DNA of 64,000 nucleotides from JAEUIE01 sp035430005 (GTDB taxonomy: Bacteria; Planctomycetota; Planctomycetia; Gemmatales; HRBIN36): positions 7,734-71,733 of the forward strand of contig DAOMFV010000009.1 of assembly GCA_035430005.1 (NCBI GenBank). The letters run 5' to 3'. This document shows positions 1 through 8,992 of this stretch, piece after piece. Under the pieces are notes generated by a model. It worked only from the letters and a program-made list of their open reading frames with translations. It had not been told where the DNA came from and did no database searches. Every line of letters starts with the position of its first letter. Positions within the stretch are counted from its first letter, which is position 1. The position numbers and the translations under genes are program-made.

Positions 1-86
1 CATCCCGAATCATCCGTAAGCTTCAAGGACTGGATACCGCAAAAGAAATCAGCTTATCATCTACCGACTTCTCTCACCAGGAGCAG

Positions 87-1967
87 ATGGCGACAATAAA
101 GGCCCCTCGCCCCGGCCCGACGTATCAGCCTGCACAAAATTATCAGCCAGTTCCCTTACGACCATCGAATGTCGTTCCACCATCATCGGTGCCGCCGCCA
201 ACCATTCCCCGAAATGCCATTTCCCGTTCGCCGACGTTGTCGAGAACGAATATCTCTTTACCGGCGATGTCTCCTGGTGTCGATACCGATGCCTTGCCAG
301 GCTTCATCTTCAAAGAATGTATTGGTCGAAATCCACTCGGTGAACTTTGGCGTGTAGAAACGTCCGATGGCGATTCCGCCATGGTCAAGATGGTCACAGG
401 TTTTGGCGGTCAGGAGCCTGACGATGAAGATCGTGCCATCAACTTTTTGCGTTCGGTTAAGCATCCGGGGCTCCTTCCCTACGAGATTATTCAGACGGGT
501 CCTGGTCGCATCTGTCTTCTCTCCAGTTCCGTGGAAGAAACGCTCTGGGAGCGATTTCAGCAGCATCGCTCCAAACGCATGCAGGGCATACCGCGCTCCG
601 ACTTGTTGCCGCTGCTCAGGCAGGCTGCATCGACGCTGGATGATTTATACCAACGATTCGAACTGCTACACCTGAGCATCAATCCTCGCAACCTTTTGAC
701 ACCACCAGACCTGGGACTGCTCATCTCTGACTTTGGTCTGGCACATCTTCTGTGGGCTCCCACGGGACAGCCGTTGGCACAGCTTAATTCACGCTATGGT
801 GCGCCCGAACTGGCTGAAGGAGTAATTCATCGCTCCTGCGATATCTTCAGTCTGGCTCTGGTTTACCAGGAGTTGGTCATTGGCGTACATCCTCTCCGTG
901 CTCAGACAGTGCGCGCCAACAACCGAACGACTTCTTCACGCTCTAATGCCAGTGTCCGAACGGTATCGCCTGACCTGGAACTGCTCCATCCATCCGAGCG
1001 GCCCGTCATGGCCAGGGCCTTTGATGCCGACCCCGATCAGCGATTTCAATCCTGTATGGAGTTGGTCGATGCGCTGGAGCAGTGCATTACCGGTATCTCC
1101 ACTTATAGAGTCAATAAGCCGCAAACTTATGCTTCGCCGCTGACAGGCACTTCGACCGGATCCTGGCTTGAGATCAATTCTCAACACATTGGAAGTATGC
1201 CTGCCACCCAGGCAGTGTCTGATATCGTAGGCACTATCGTCGCTGCCTGGCCTACAGAAACCGTCAACTCCATTCGCTACATTCACCGTCGAGGCGAAAT
1301 GATCCACCATCGCTGCGGTGCGATGCTGATGTCCGGGCTGGCCCAGACCAAGCTCGACGGATTTCGCCTTGCTATCGGGGCCGAATTGGTGCGTTCGGAA
1401 GACAATGTTTACGTCTACCGGGTGCCTCGACCCAGTAAGTCCTTTTGGAAGAGCCTTCGCGCTCAGCCGCTGGGGCTCGAAGTTACCCTGCATCTGGTAC
1501 GCCCCTTGATTCGCCAGGCCATGCTTACCGATGTAACGGTTCAAGTTCGCCCTTATGGGGCCTCGAATGCGGATGAAGCTGAAGAAATGTTGCGGGAAGC
1601 GGGATCACGTATCGTCGAAACCCTGCGGACTTTCCTCCAGGCTACCCATGATCGCCGCGCCCAGGAACGCTTTGAGTATAATGTGCCCCTCAAGGTGCAT
1701 GTCATCGCCGCTCGTGGCGACCGAGGGACACCAGTGCAATGTCAGGGTAAGGATATCTCCCTGAGCGGCGTTGCCTTCTATTCGCCGGTCGAAATCCGCT
1801 CGGGCCAGATCAAGCTTGAACTGATACACCCCCGTCAACCTGAGCCGGTGGCTGTCATGTCTCAACTGGTTCGCTGCGACCACCATTTCGAGGGTGGTTG
1901 GCATGAAGTGGGTGTTCGATTTGTTTTTGACGCACAGAACATCAAAGCCCCCGGCTACTATCGCTAA
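87..1967 (+). CDS. Kinase-like domain fused to a C-terminal PilZ domain
   Basis: A 626-residue protein. A Pro-rich tail (1-70) leads into a Ser/Thr kinase fold at about 72-330. The Lys of strand 3 (K101), the Asn of the catalytic loop (N202) and DFG (215-217) are present, but the HRD position reads HLS (195-197), so the catalytic Asp is missing and the domain is probably a pseudokinase. A middle region (about 350-515) is unrecognised. The last 104 residues look like PilZ, with the arginine motif RRAQER (523-528) and DISLSGVAF (from 556), which in this family bind cyclic di-GMP. An AGGAG lies 3 bases before the ATG at 87, but the frame is open back to the window edge, so the true start could be outside. 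The gene converges on recG with a 4-base overlap. Confidence 0.8.
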   Translation: MATIKAPRPGPTYQPAQNYQPVPLRPSNVVPPSSVPPPTIPRNAISRSPTLSRTNISLPAMSPGVDTDALPGFIFKECIGRNPLGELWRVETSDGDSAMVKMVTGFGGQEPDDEDRAINFLRSVKHPGLLPYEIIQTGPGRICLLSSSVEETLWERFQQHRSKRMQGIPRSDLLPLLRQAASTLDDLYQRFELLHLSINPRNLLTPPDLGLLISDFGLAHLLWAPTGQPLAQLNSRYGAPELAEGVIHRSCDIFSLALVYQELVIGVHPLRAQTVRANNRTTSSRSNASVRTVSPDLELLHPSERPVMARAFDADPDQRFQSCMELVDALEQCITGISTYRVNKPQTYASPLTGTSTGSWLEINSQHIGSMPATQAVSDIVGTIVAAWPTETVNSIRYIHRRGEMIHHRCGAMLMSGLAQTKLDGFRLAIGAELVRSEDNVYVYRVPRPSKSFWKSLRAQPLGLEVTLHLVRPLIRQAMLTDVTVQVRPYGASNADEAEEMLREAGSRIVETLRTFLQATHDRRAQERFEYNVPLKVHVIAARGDRGTPVQCQGKDISLSGVAFYSPVEIRSGQIKLELIHPRQPEPVAVMSQLVRCDHHFEGGWHEVGVRFVFDAQNIKAPGYYR

Positions 1968-4066
1968 CCAATCCCCGCCAGTGACAACACCTTGCCATAC
2001 TTCGATAATACCGAGGCTCGGATGCCCGCGTGTTCAGGCGCCTGCAAACCCGGATCACGCTGGATAAGTTCCATTGCGTCATGGCGGGCCAGGTCAAGCA
2101 GTTCAGCGTCGCGCACAGGATGAGCGATCTTCAGTTCACCGATGCCGTGCTGCCTGGTGCCGAAGAACTCGCCCATGCCGCGTAGTTCAAGGTCTTTCTC
2201 AGCCAGAAGAAAACCATCCGATGTCTTGCAGAAGTACTTAAGCCGGTCTTTTGCTTCTGGTGTTGCAGTATCGGCAAAGAGATAGCACTCGCCTGCCACG
2301 GGGCCTCTGCTGATTCGTCCTCGGAGCTGATGTAACTGCGACATGCCGAAGCGCTCCGCATGCTCGATCACCATCATCGTAGCGTTGGCTATATCCACGC
2401 CTACTTCGATAACCGTAGTAGACACCAGACAGTCCAGTTCCTTGTTCTGGAACTGCATCATGACCTCGTCTTTGGTGCGATCATCAAGGCGGCCGTGAAG
2501 AATGCCCATTCGAAAATCCTGGAAAGGACCGTCATGGAGCAATTTAGCGGTATCGATGGCGCCTTTCAGATCGTTGTCCGCAGATTCCTCCACCATTGGG
2601 CAAACGACATAGAGTTGCCTGCCTTTCTTAACCTCCCGGGCCAAGTGCTCCATCAGTTCCGGACGCTCCTCTTCCGGTGTCCATTTGGTGCGTACCGATT
2701 TACGGCCGGGGGGAAGCTCACGAATGACCGAAATGTCAAGATCCCCAAATACCGTCAAACCGATGGTGCGGGGAATCGGCGTCGCCGTCATTACCAGGTA
2801 ATGGGGATCCGACCCCTTATGTCGAATGGTGGCTCGCTGTTGCACGCCAAAGCGATGCTGTTCATCAATAACCACCAGGCCCAGGTTGGCGAACTCAATG
2901 TCATTTTGGATCAGCGCCTGAGTGCCGACGACCAGGTCGATCTGTCCTCGCTTGATTTCGCCCAGAGCAATGCGACGATCAGTTCCGGAGATGCCGCCGA
3001 CCAGAAACTCCATCTTGACTTTGCTGTGGGCCAGGTAGCGATTCAGTGTCCTCCAGTGCTGGCGGGCCAGCACTTCTGTCGGGGCCATCAAGGCTGTCTG
3101 GTGCTTGTTCGCCACTGCCACCAGCATGGCGTAAACAGCCACCGCCGTCTTTCCAGCACCAACGTCAGCCTGCAAAAGCCGACGCATCGGTCGGTCCTTG
3201 GCAAGATCATCACAAATCTGATGAATGACCCTGTCCTGTCCCTTGGTGAGATCAAAGGGCAAAAGTTTCCGGATGCGTTCATCCACCAGTTTGGAACGTA
3301 AGAGAGGAGTTGCCTTGCCCTGCACCTGCTGATCACGCCGTTGCAAGCATAACGCTACCTGAAGTACGAGTAATTCGTCGTAAGCCAGCCGTCGCCGCCC
3401 TCGTTCTGCCTCCTCTAAGGTTTTGGGAAGGTGCACCGAATGCATGGCATCGGCGATACGTTGCAAGTTGTGACGTGAGACCAAGGGGGCCGGCACGATG
3501 TCACGGATCGCCACAGCATACCTCTCAACAATCTCCCGCTGGATACGTCGCATTGCATCGGCATGCAGTCCTTCGGTCAGGCTGTAGAGTGGCAGGACGG
3601 TCGAATCTTCATCCTGCTGCACCGCCTGTTCCACGGGTCGTAATCGAGGATTATTCATCTGCCAGTGCCCCCGGTAATGCCGGGGCTTGCCGGTGCAGGC
3701 GACGAGCATGCCGTAACGCAGCTTGTTCGAGACGAACGGCTGATTGAAGTAGACGGCTTCCAGCACGACGTCGCCGCCATCACTGATGACGATGCTGACC
3801 ATTTCTTTGCCGGTATGCGTTGTTTTGCCTTCAATCTCCACGACTTCGCCAATGACAGTCTGTGGCTCATCATTGGCCTTCAGGTCAACAATACGCAGGC
3901 GATTGGTCAGTGCCTCATATGCCCGGGGGAGATAAAAGAGCAAATCACCCACGGTGACCAAGCCGAGCTTAAGTAGCTTCTCGTACCGCTGCGGCCCCAC
4001 GCCTTTGACGAACTGGGCTGAGGAAGCAAGAGGGTTTTCAGAACTGGGAGAAAATGTGTCAGCCAT
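1964..4066 (-). CDS. recG: ATP-dependent DNA helicase RecG
   Basis: 700 residues, the normal RecG length. RecG remodels stalled replication forks and Holliday junctions. An N-terminal helix-hairpin/wedge region with an OB fold (about 15-150) precedes the helicase core. Visible motifs are Walker A GAGKT (303-307), the DEQH box (401-404), TATPIPRT (motif III) and the C-terminal motif VI region QLRGRISRG. The gene is divergent from the M16 protease, with about 155 bases between the starts, and overlaps the end of the kinase/PilZ gene by 4 bases. Nothing looks truncated. Confidence 0.97.
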   Translation of the reverse strand: MADTFSPSSENPLASSAQFVKGVGPQRYEKLLKLGLVTVGDLLFYLPRAYEALTNRLRIVDLKANDEPQTVIGEVVEIEGKTTHTGKEMVSIVISDGGDVVLEAVYFNQPFVSNKLRYGMLVACTGKPRHYRGHWQMNNPRLRPVEQAVQQDEDSTVLPLYSLTEGLHADAMRRIQREIVERYAVAIRDIVPAPLVSRHNLQRIADAMHSVHLPKTLEEAERGRRRLAYDELLVLQVALCLQRRDQQVQGKATPLLRSKLVDERIRKLLPFDLTKGQDRVIHQICDDLAKDRPMRRLLQADVGAGKTAVAVYAMLVAVANKHQTALMAPTEVLARQHWRTLNRYLAHSKVKMEFLVGGISGTDRRIALGEIKRGQIDLVVGTQALIQNDIEFANLGLVVIDEQHRFGVQQRATIRHKGSDPHYLVMTATPIPRTIGLTVFGDLDISVIRELPPGRKSVRTKWTPEEERPELMEHLAREVKKGRQLYVVCPMVEESADNDLKGAIDTAKLLHDGPFQDFRMGILHGRLDDRTKDEVMMQFQNKELDCLVSTTVIEVGVDIANATMMVIEHAERFGMSQLHQLRGRISRGPVAGECYLFADTATPEAKDRLKYFCKTSDGFLLAEKDLELRGMGEFFGTRQHGIGELKIAHPVRDAELLDLARHDAMELIQRDPGLQAPEHAGIRASVLSKYGKVLSLAGIG

Positions 4067-4221
4067 TACTGATCAGTAGGAATAATCATGGGAGAACTCT
4101 CACCTATTCTCGCAGAAGTCAGGCAAGAGTAAACGGGTCAGAATGACCAATCGCTTACCCTGCGGAAAACATGGTTACTTCATATAGTTTCTACATCACT
4201 ATTCTGTGCAGGACAGTCCTT

Positions 4222-6966
4222 ATGATTCGTTCGGTAAGCCTTGTTTCTTTCTTACTACTTCTTGGTGTCCTATCCTTCAACGGATCGTTAGCATCGGCTT
4301 CGCCTGACGATCAGAAGCAAGCGATCGTCCCGCCTGCCGCGCTGACGATGTACGATTCACTTAAGGAATATACTCTCAATAACGGACTCAAAGTCTATTT
4401 GCTGCCTGTTCCCGGTTCGCCGGTCGTCACCACAATGACCGCCTTCCAGGCCGGTTCCTGTGACGAAGACAAAACCGCCACCGGCCTGGCCCATTATCTG
4501 GAACATCTCATGTTCAAGGGTACTGCCAAGTTGAGACCCGGCGATATTGATCGCATGACTCAGCGCAGCGGCGGTTCGAACAACGCCTACACCAACCACG
4601 ACATGACGAACTACCACTTCGACTTCGCCGCCGACCGATGGGAGACAGCTCTGGAGATCGAAACCGAGCGGATGCGTGGTCTGCTCATCGATAAGGCCCA
4701 CGAGTTCGAACAGGAAAAGGGCGCTGTCATCGAAGAACTAGCTCGCAACGAGGATGCCCCCTGGGACCTCGAAGAGAAAGCCATCCTGCCGATGCTCTTC
4801 GGCAAGGAATCGCCATACGGACATCCCATCATCGGCGAACGAGAGCACGTCCGTGGTGCTACCGCCGATGTCATTAAGGGCTATTACAATAAGTGGTACC
4901 ATCCCAATAACGCCACGATGATCGTTGTAGGCGGCATCGATCCTGACCTGGCGATTGCGAAGATCAAAGCCAAGTTGGAAAACATCCCCACCACCGCACT
5001 CCCCGAACGCAAGGTCTGGCCGACCAAGTTTCCTGATCGCCCGGCCCGCCTGGAGTTTCCCTCGAAGTTCCCCACTGCCCGCATGATCATGGGCTTTACC
5101 ACCATACCTCAAGGCCATGCCAATGAAGCAGCACTTGACATCGCCAGCATGATCCTGGCATCGAGCAAGACCAGCAGGCTTTATAAGAAGCTCGTTCTCG
5201 AAGAACGGATAGCTGTCGAAGTCGGCGCCAGTCACAGCCCCGGACGATACCCAGGTTGGTTCGGCATCCAAATGGAATTGCTCCCGGGCAAGGATCGCAA
5301 GAAGGCTGAGCAGATCGTCCTTGCTGAAATTCGCAGACTGGCCACTGAACCAGTACCTGCCAACGAACTGCTTCGTATTCAGCGAATGATCATCAGTCAA
5401 TCGATCTTCAGCCGTGAGGGCATCCATTCGCTGGCTGACAGCATTGCCAAAACCGTACTGGTTCAGCCTGCTTCTGCCCTCAAAGAACAGTTCACCAAAT
5501 GGGCAGCAGTCACTCCCGTTGATATTCAGCGGGTGGCCAAGCTCTATCTGGATGCTGATAAGCCTGTCGTGGTCTGGTCGATACCAAAAGAAGAGAAGGG
5601 TGGCGGCGCTCAAGCTGATAAGCCCAAGGAAGGCAATCGCTACCGTAACTATGACAGGCAGCCACAAGGCGGAGCTGGTAACATCAGCCTTCAACAGGCC
5701 AAGAAGGTGGTGCTGCCCAATGGACTGACATTACTCCTTATGGAGAATCGTCGGTTGCCCCTCGTAGTAGCTGCGGCCTCATTGACTAATGTGCGTCGTT
5801 ATGAGCCTGCCGAGAAAGCCGGAGTGGCCCAGTTGATGGGCAGCCTGCTCGAAGAGGGCACCGAAAAACGCACTGGCCAACAAATTGCCGAAGCGATCGA
5901 TGATGTGGGTGGTACCATCAGCATGGTCGCCAATGGCGGCTCGGTGAAAGTGCTGAGGGATCACAAACAGCTGGGGCTGGAATTACTCTTCGACAGTCTG
6001 CTGCATCCCAGCTTCCCCGCTGAAGCCTTTGAACGCAAGAAAGATGAACAACTGGCAGAGATTGCCGAAGCTCAAGAGCAGCCCCTTTCCCGCGCTTCTG
6101 AGGCGTTCCAGGAGACCATTTACGGCAAACACTTTAAAGGTCGTCCAAGCAGAGGCTCGCAGGCTATCGTTCAGAAGCTCACTCGTGACGATGTCGCGGC
6201 GTTCCACAAGCTGGTCATGGTTCCCGACAATACCGCCTTGGCCATTGTGGGCGATTTCAACTCGAAGGAGATGATTGATCTCGTTACCAAGTTGACCGCC
6301 AACTGGACGGGCAAACTGCCTCCTGCCCCTGAGACACCGGAACTCACTCTAGGAAAAGGTTCGTCCACTAAATTGATCACCATGCCCAACTCGGCCCAGC
6401 TTCAGTTCCTGATGGGCCACCTGGGCATCAAGCGAAATCACCCGGACTACTTCAAACTGCTCGTCATGGATAATGTCCTCGGTTCCGGTGCCGGCTTCAC
6501 CGATCGCTTATCTTCCCGAATTCGTGATCGCGAAGGACTGGCTTACACCGTCAACGCCACCATCACCGACAGCGCCGAACTCGATCCAGGCGCTTTCATG
6601 TGCTACATCGGCACCGATGCCCGCAACTATCAACGGGTCAAGCAGCTTTTCCTCGAAGAGATCGAACGACTTCGCAAAGAGATTCCGAGCGAATATGAAG
6701 TGAGCAGCACCAAGCAGTACCTTTTGGGCAAACTGGCGTTCATGCTCACCACCAGTGACAGCATCGCTGAGAAACTGCTCTATGTAAACCGCTACGATCT
6801 GGGTTTTGATTATTTCGATAAATATCGAGCTAGTGTCGAAGCGGTTACTCCTGCTCAGGTACGTGAAATGGCTGAGAAGTACATTCAACCTGGGAGTTTT
6901 GCAACGGTTGCAGCAGGGGCCATCGACAAGGATGGCCGCATCTTGCCGCCTCCGGCCCAAAAATAA
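4222..6966 (+). CDS. Secreted M16-family zinc protease, two fused halves
   Basis: 914 residues from the ATG at 4222, chosen because AGGA at 4210-4213 is correctly spaced and the protein then begins with a clean signal peptide (MIRSVSLVSFLLLL...ASA). A longer reading from 4171 adds 17 residues. The first half carries the inverted zinc motif HYLEH (91-95) and a Glu about 77 residues later (E172), as expected for active M16 enzymes. The second half, from about residue 480, repeats the fold but has QLMGS where the zinc motif would be, so it is the non-catalytic half. The family degrades peptides in a clamshell cavity. The protein is probably exported; its substrate is unknown. Confidence 0.93.
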   Translation: MIRSVSLVSFLLLLGVLSFNGSLASASPDDQKQAIVPPAALTMYDSLKEYTLNNGLKVYLLPVPGSPVVTTMTAFQAGSCDEDKTATGLAHYLEHLMFKGTAKLRPGDIDRMTQRSGGSNNAYTNHDMTNYHFDFAADRWETALEIETERMRGLLIDKAHEFEQEKGAVIEELARNEDAPWDLEEKAILPMLFGKESPYGHPIIGEREHVRGATADVIKGYYNKWYHPNNATMIVVGGIDPDLAIAKIKAKLENIPTTALPERKVWPTKFPDRPARLEFPSKFPTARMIMGFTTIPQGHANEAALDIASMILASSKTSRLYKKLVLEERIAVEVGASHSPGRYPGWFGIQMELLPGKDRKKAEQIVLAEIRRLATEPVPANELLRIQRMIISQSIFSREGIHSLADSIAKTVLVQPASALKEQFTKWAAVTPVDIQRVAKLYLDADKPVVVWSIPKEEKGGGAQADKPKEGNRYRNYDRQPQGGAGNISLQQAKKVVLPNGLTLLLMENRRLPLVVAAASLTNVRRYEPAEKAGVAQLMGSLLEEGTEKRTGQQIAEAIDDVGGTISMVANGGSVKVLRDHKQLGLELLFDSLLHPSFPAEAFERKKDEQLAEIAEAQEQPLSRASEAFQETIYGKHFKGRPSRGSQAIVQKLTRDDVAAFHKLVMVPDNTALAIVGDFNSKEMIDLVTKLTANWTGKLPPAPETPELTLGKGSSTKLITMPNSAQLQFLMGHLGIKRNHPDYFKLLVMDNVLGSGAGFTDRLSSRIRDREGLAYTVNATITDSAELDPGAFMCYIGTDARNYQRVKQLFLEEIERLRKEIPSEYEVSSTKQYLLGKLAFMLTTSDSIAEKLLYVNRYDLGFDYFDKYRASVEAVTPAQVREMAEKYIQPGSFATVAAGAIDKDGRILPPPAQK

Positions 6967-7055
6967 CGTATGGTTGCCTTGTGAACAGGAACCTTTCGTC
7001 CCTGTCTGCTCTTTCATTGAAGCGGCAGGGATTGGTTGTACACAAGGAAGCCCTG

Positions 7056-8273
7056 ATGAGTGCAAGTGCCCAGCTTGATACCCCCAGGATGAGTAAGTCA
7101 GAACAGCCGGTTGCTACTGAGTACGAACTTTCCATCGTGATGCCATGCCTGAACGAGGCGGATACGGTGGGTACCTGCGTCCGTAAGGCCCACGCTGCCA
7201 TCGAAAAGATGGGAATCCGGGGCGAGATCGTCATTGCCGACAATGGCAGCACCGATGGCTCGCAGGCCATTGCAACCGAACATGGTGCTCGTATCGTTCC
7301 CGTTGCCGCTAAAGGTTATGGGAACGCTCTCATGGGTGGCATCTCAGCTGCCAAGGGCAAGTATGTGATTATGGGCGATGCGGACGACAGCTACGACTTC
7401 GGCGAGGCACCGAAGTTTGTCGCCAAGTTGCGTGAAGGGTATGAGCTGGTTCAGGGGTGCAGGTTCCCCCGTGGCGGTGGCACCATCGAAAAGGGAGCCA
7501 TGCCGTTCCTTCATTACTGGCTCGGCAACCCGCTCTTTTCCTTCCTGAGCCGTCTCTGGTTCCGCGCTCCGATCAACGATATCTACTGCGGCCTGCGTGG
7601 CTTCACCAAAGACTTGTATGATCGGCTCGATCTCCGCAGTTATGGCATGGAGTTCGCCACCGAAATGGTCATCAAGGCGAGCCTGTTTAAGGCCAAAATT
7701 GCTGAGGTGCCGATCACCCTGCACCCCGATGGCCGCAAATCGCATCCACCACATCTGAAGACCTGGCGGGATGGCTGGCGAACCCTGCGATTCTTCCTGC
7801 TCTACAGCCCCCGCTGGCTCTTCCTTATCCCCGGCCTGTTCCTGATCCTCCTCGGCATCGTCGGCTACAGTCTGGCACTCCCCGGCATCAAGATTGGCAG
7901 CGCCACCTTCGACGCTCACAGCTTGCTTTTTGCCAGCTTGTTCCTCATGGTCGGCTACCAGGCAGTGTTGTTCGCCTTGTTCACTAAACGCTTTGCCATC
8001 AGTGAAGGAATGATGCCGCCAGATGACAGGCTGACGAAGTTCTTCCAATGGGCCACTCTTGAACGAGGCCTTATTATTGGCACTCTCGCCGGCCTGGGAG
8101 GGTTGTTCCTCCTCGTCGGCGCCATCAACCAGTGGTGGGAAGCCGGCTTTGGCAGCCTGAACTATGCGGTCACTATGCGTTGGGTCATCCCCGGCGTGAC
8201 GCTCTGCATGCTGGGCTTCCAGACACTCTTTGGCAGCTTCTTTATCAGTGTCCTGGGGATGCGACGCAAATGA
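7056..8273 (+). CDS. Membrane glycosyltransferase, family 2 (DPM1/polyprenyl type)
   Basis: 405 residues from the ATG at 7056, which has an AAGGAAG at 7044-7050. A start at 6981 would add 25 residues and lacks this signal. The GT-A domain shows ELSIVMPCLNE (24-34), DNGSTDG (62-68) and the metal-binding DADD (108-111). The C-terminal half has about four hydrophobic segments, including one around PRWLFLIPGLFLILLGIVGY. Enzymes of this shape move a sugar from a nucleotide onto polyprenyl phosphate or onto a membrane acceptor. The stop overlaps the next start as ATGA, so it is translationally coupled to the methyltransferase. The actual sugar and acceptor cannot be told from sequence. Confidence 0.9.
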   Translation: MSASAQLDTPRMSKSEQPVATEYELSIVMPCLNEADTVGTCVRKAHAAIEKMGIRGEIVIADNGSTDGSQAIATEHGARIVPVAAKGYGNALMGGISAAKGKYVIMGDADDSYDFGEAPKFVAKLREGYELVQGCRFPRGGGTIEKGAMPFLHYWLGNPLFSFLSRLWFRAPINDIYCGLRGFTKDLYDRLDLRSYGMEFATEMVIKASLFKAKIAEVPITLHPDGRKSHPPHLKTWRDGWRTLRFFLLYSPRWLFLIPGLFLILLGIVGYSLALPGIKIGSATFDAHSLLFASLFLMVGYQAVLFALFTKRFAISEGMMPPDDRLTKFFQWATLERGLIIGTLAGLGGLFLLVGAINQWWEAGFGSLNYAVTMRWVIPGVTLCMLGFQTLFGSFFISVLGMRRK

Positions 8274-8992
8274 CCTCTAACGCTGTCATGAACACTACTG
8301 AGATCAAACCTGAGTTCGACAGCTATGCCAAAAACTATGATCAGGCTCTGCAGCAGGGGCTTTCGGTCTCCGGCGAAGCCAAGGAATACTTCGCCGAGGG
8401 GCGAGTTGCCTTGCTGCAAAAGTGCCTGCGCAAGCTCAAATATCAACCTCAGCGCGTGCTCGACTTCGGCTGTGGTACCGGCACCAGCGTGCCCATTCTT
8501 CATGCGATTCCCGGCGTTACCTTTGCCCAGGGTATCGATCTCTCAGCTGAGTCTATCAGTCAGGCTGAGAAAATGCATGGCCACGACAATCGCCGTTTCT
8601 ACGCTCTAGCTGATTATCAGCCTGATGGCAGCTTCGATCTGGTCTTTTGTAACGGCGTCTTTCACCATATCCCGCTGGATCAACGGGCCAAAGCTATCGA
8701 GACGGTCTACCAGTCGCTCAAGCCCGGTGGTATCTTCGCGTTATGGGAGAACAACCCCTGGAATCCGGCAACCCGCTATGTGATGAGCCGCATTCCGTTC
8801 GATAAGGATGCCATCACCCTCACGCCGCCGGAGTCGCGCATGATCACCCAGGCAGGTGGTTTTACCATTCTGCGCACTGACTTCCTCTTTATCTTCCCAC
8901 GGCTGTTGAAATGGTTCAGGCCACTGGAGCAACTCGTCTCCTCGTGGCCTGTGGGTACCCAATATCAAATTCTCTGTCGGAAGCCTACTTGA
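8270..8992 (+). CDS. Class I SAM-dependent methyltransferase
   Basis: 240 residues from the ATG at 8270, which overlaps the glycosyltransferase stop (ATGA); GGGGAT lies about 10 bases upstream. A second ATG at 8288 is possible. The motif I signature VLDFGCGTG (63-71) binds S-adenosylmethionine, and FDLVFCNGVFHHIP matches motif IV of the small-molecule (UbiE/Coq5-like) methyltransferases. The coupling suggests that it modifies the product of the upstream glycosyltransferase, possibly a glycolipid or surface sugar; this is inference. The 3' end overlaps the convergent phosphatase gene by 8 bases. Confidence 0.88.
   Translation: MTSNAVMNTTEIKPEFDSYAKNYDQALQQGLSVSGEAKEYFAEGRVALLQKCLRKLKYQPQRVLDFGCGTGTSVPILHAIPGVTFAQGIDLSAESISQAEKMHGHDNRRFYALADYQPDGSFDLVFCNGVFHHIPLDQRAKAIETVYQSLKPGGIFALWENNPWNPATRYVMSRIPFDKDAITLTPPESRMITQAGGFTILRTDFLFIFPRLLKWFRPLEQLVSSWPVGTQYQILCRKPT

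Noticed and set aside
2360..3301. 313-residue frame opposite recG
   Set aside because: Shadow of a strongly supported gene; no ribosome site or family match.
4738..5694. 318-residue frame opposite the M16 protease
   Set aside because: Shadow of the protease, biased composition, no family match.
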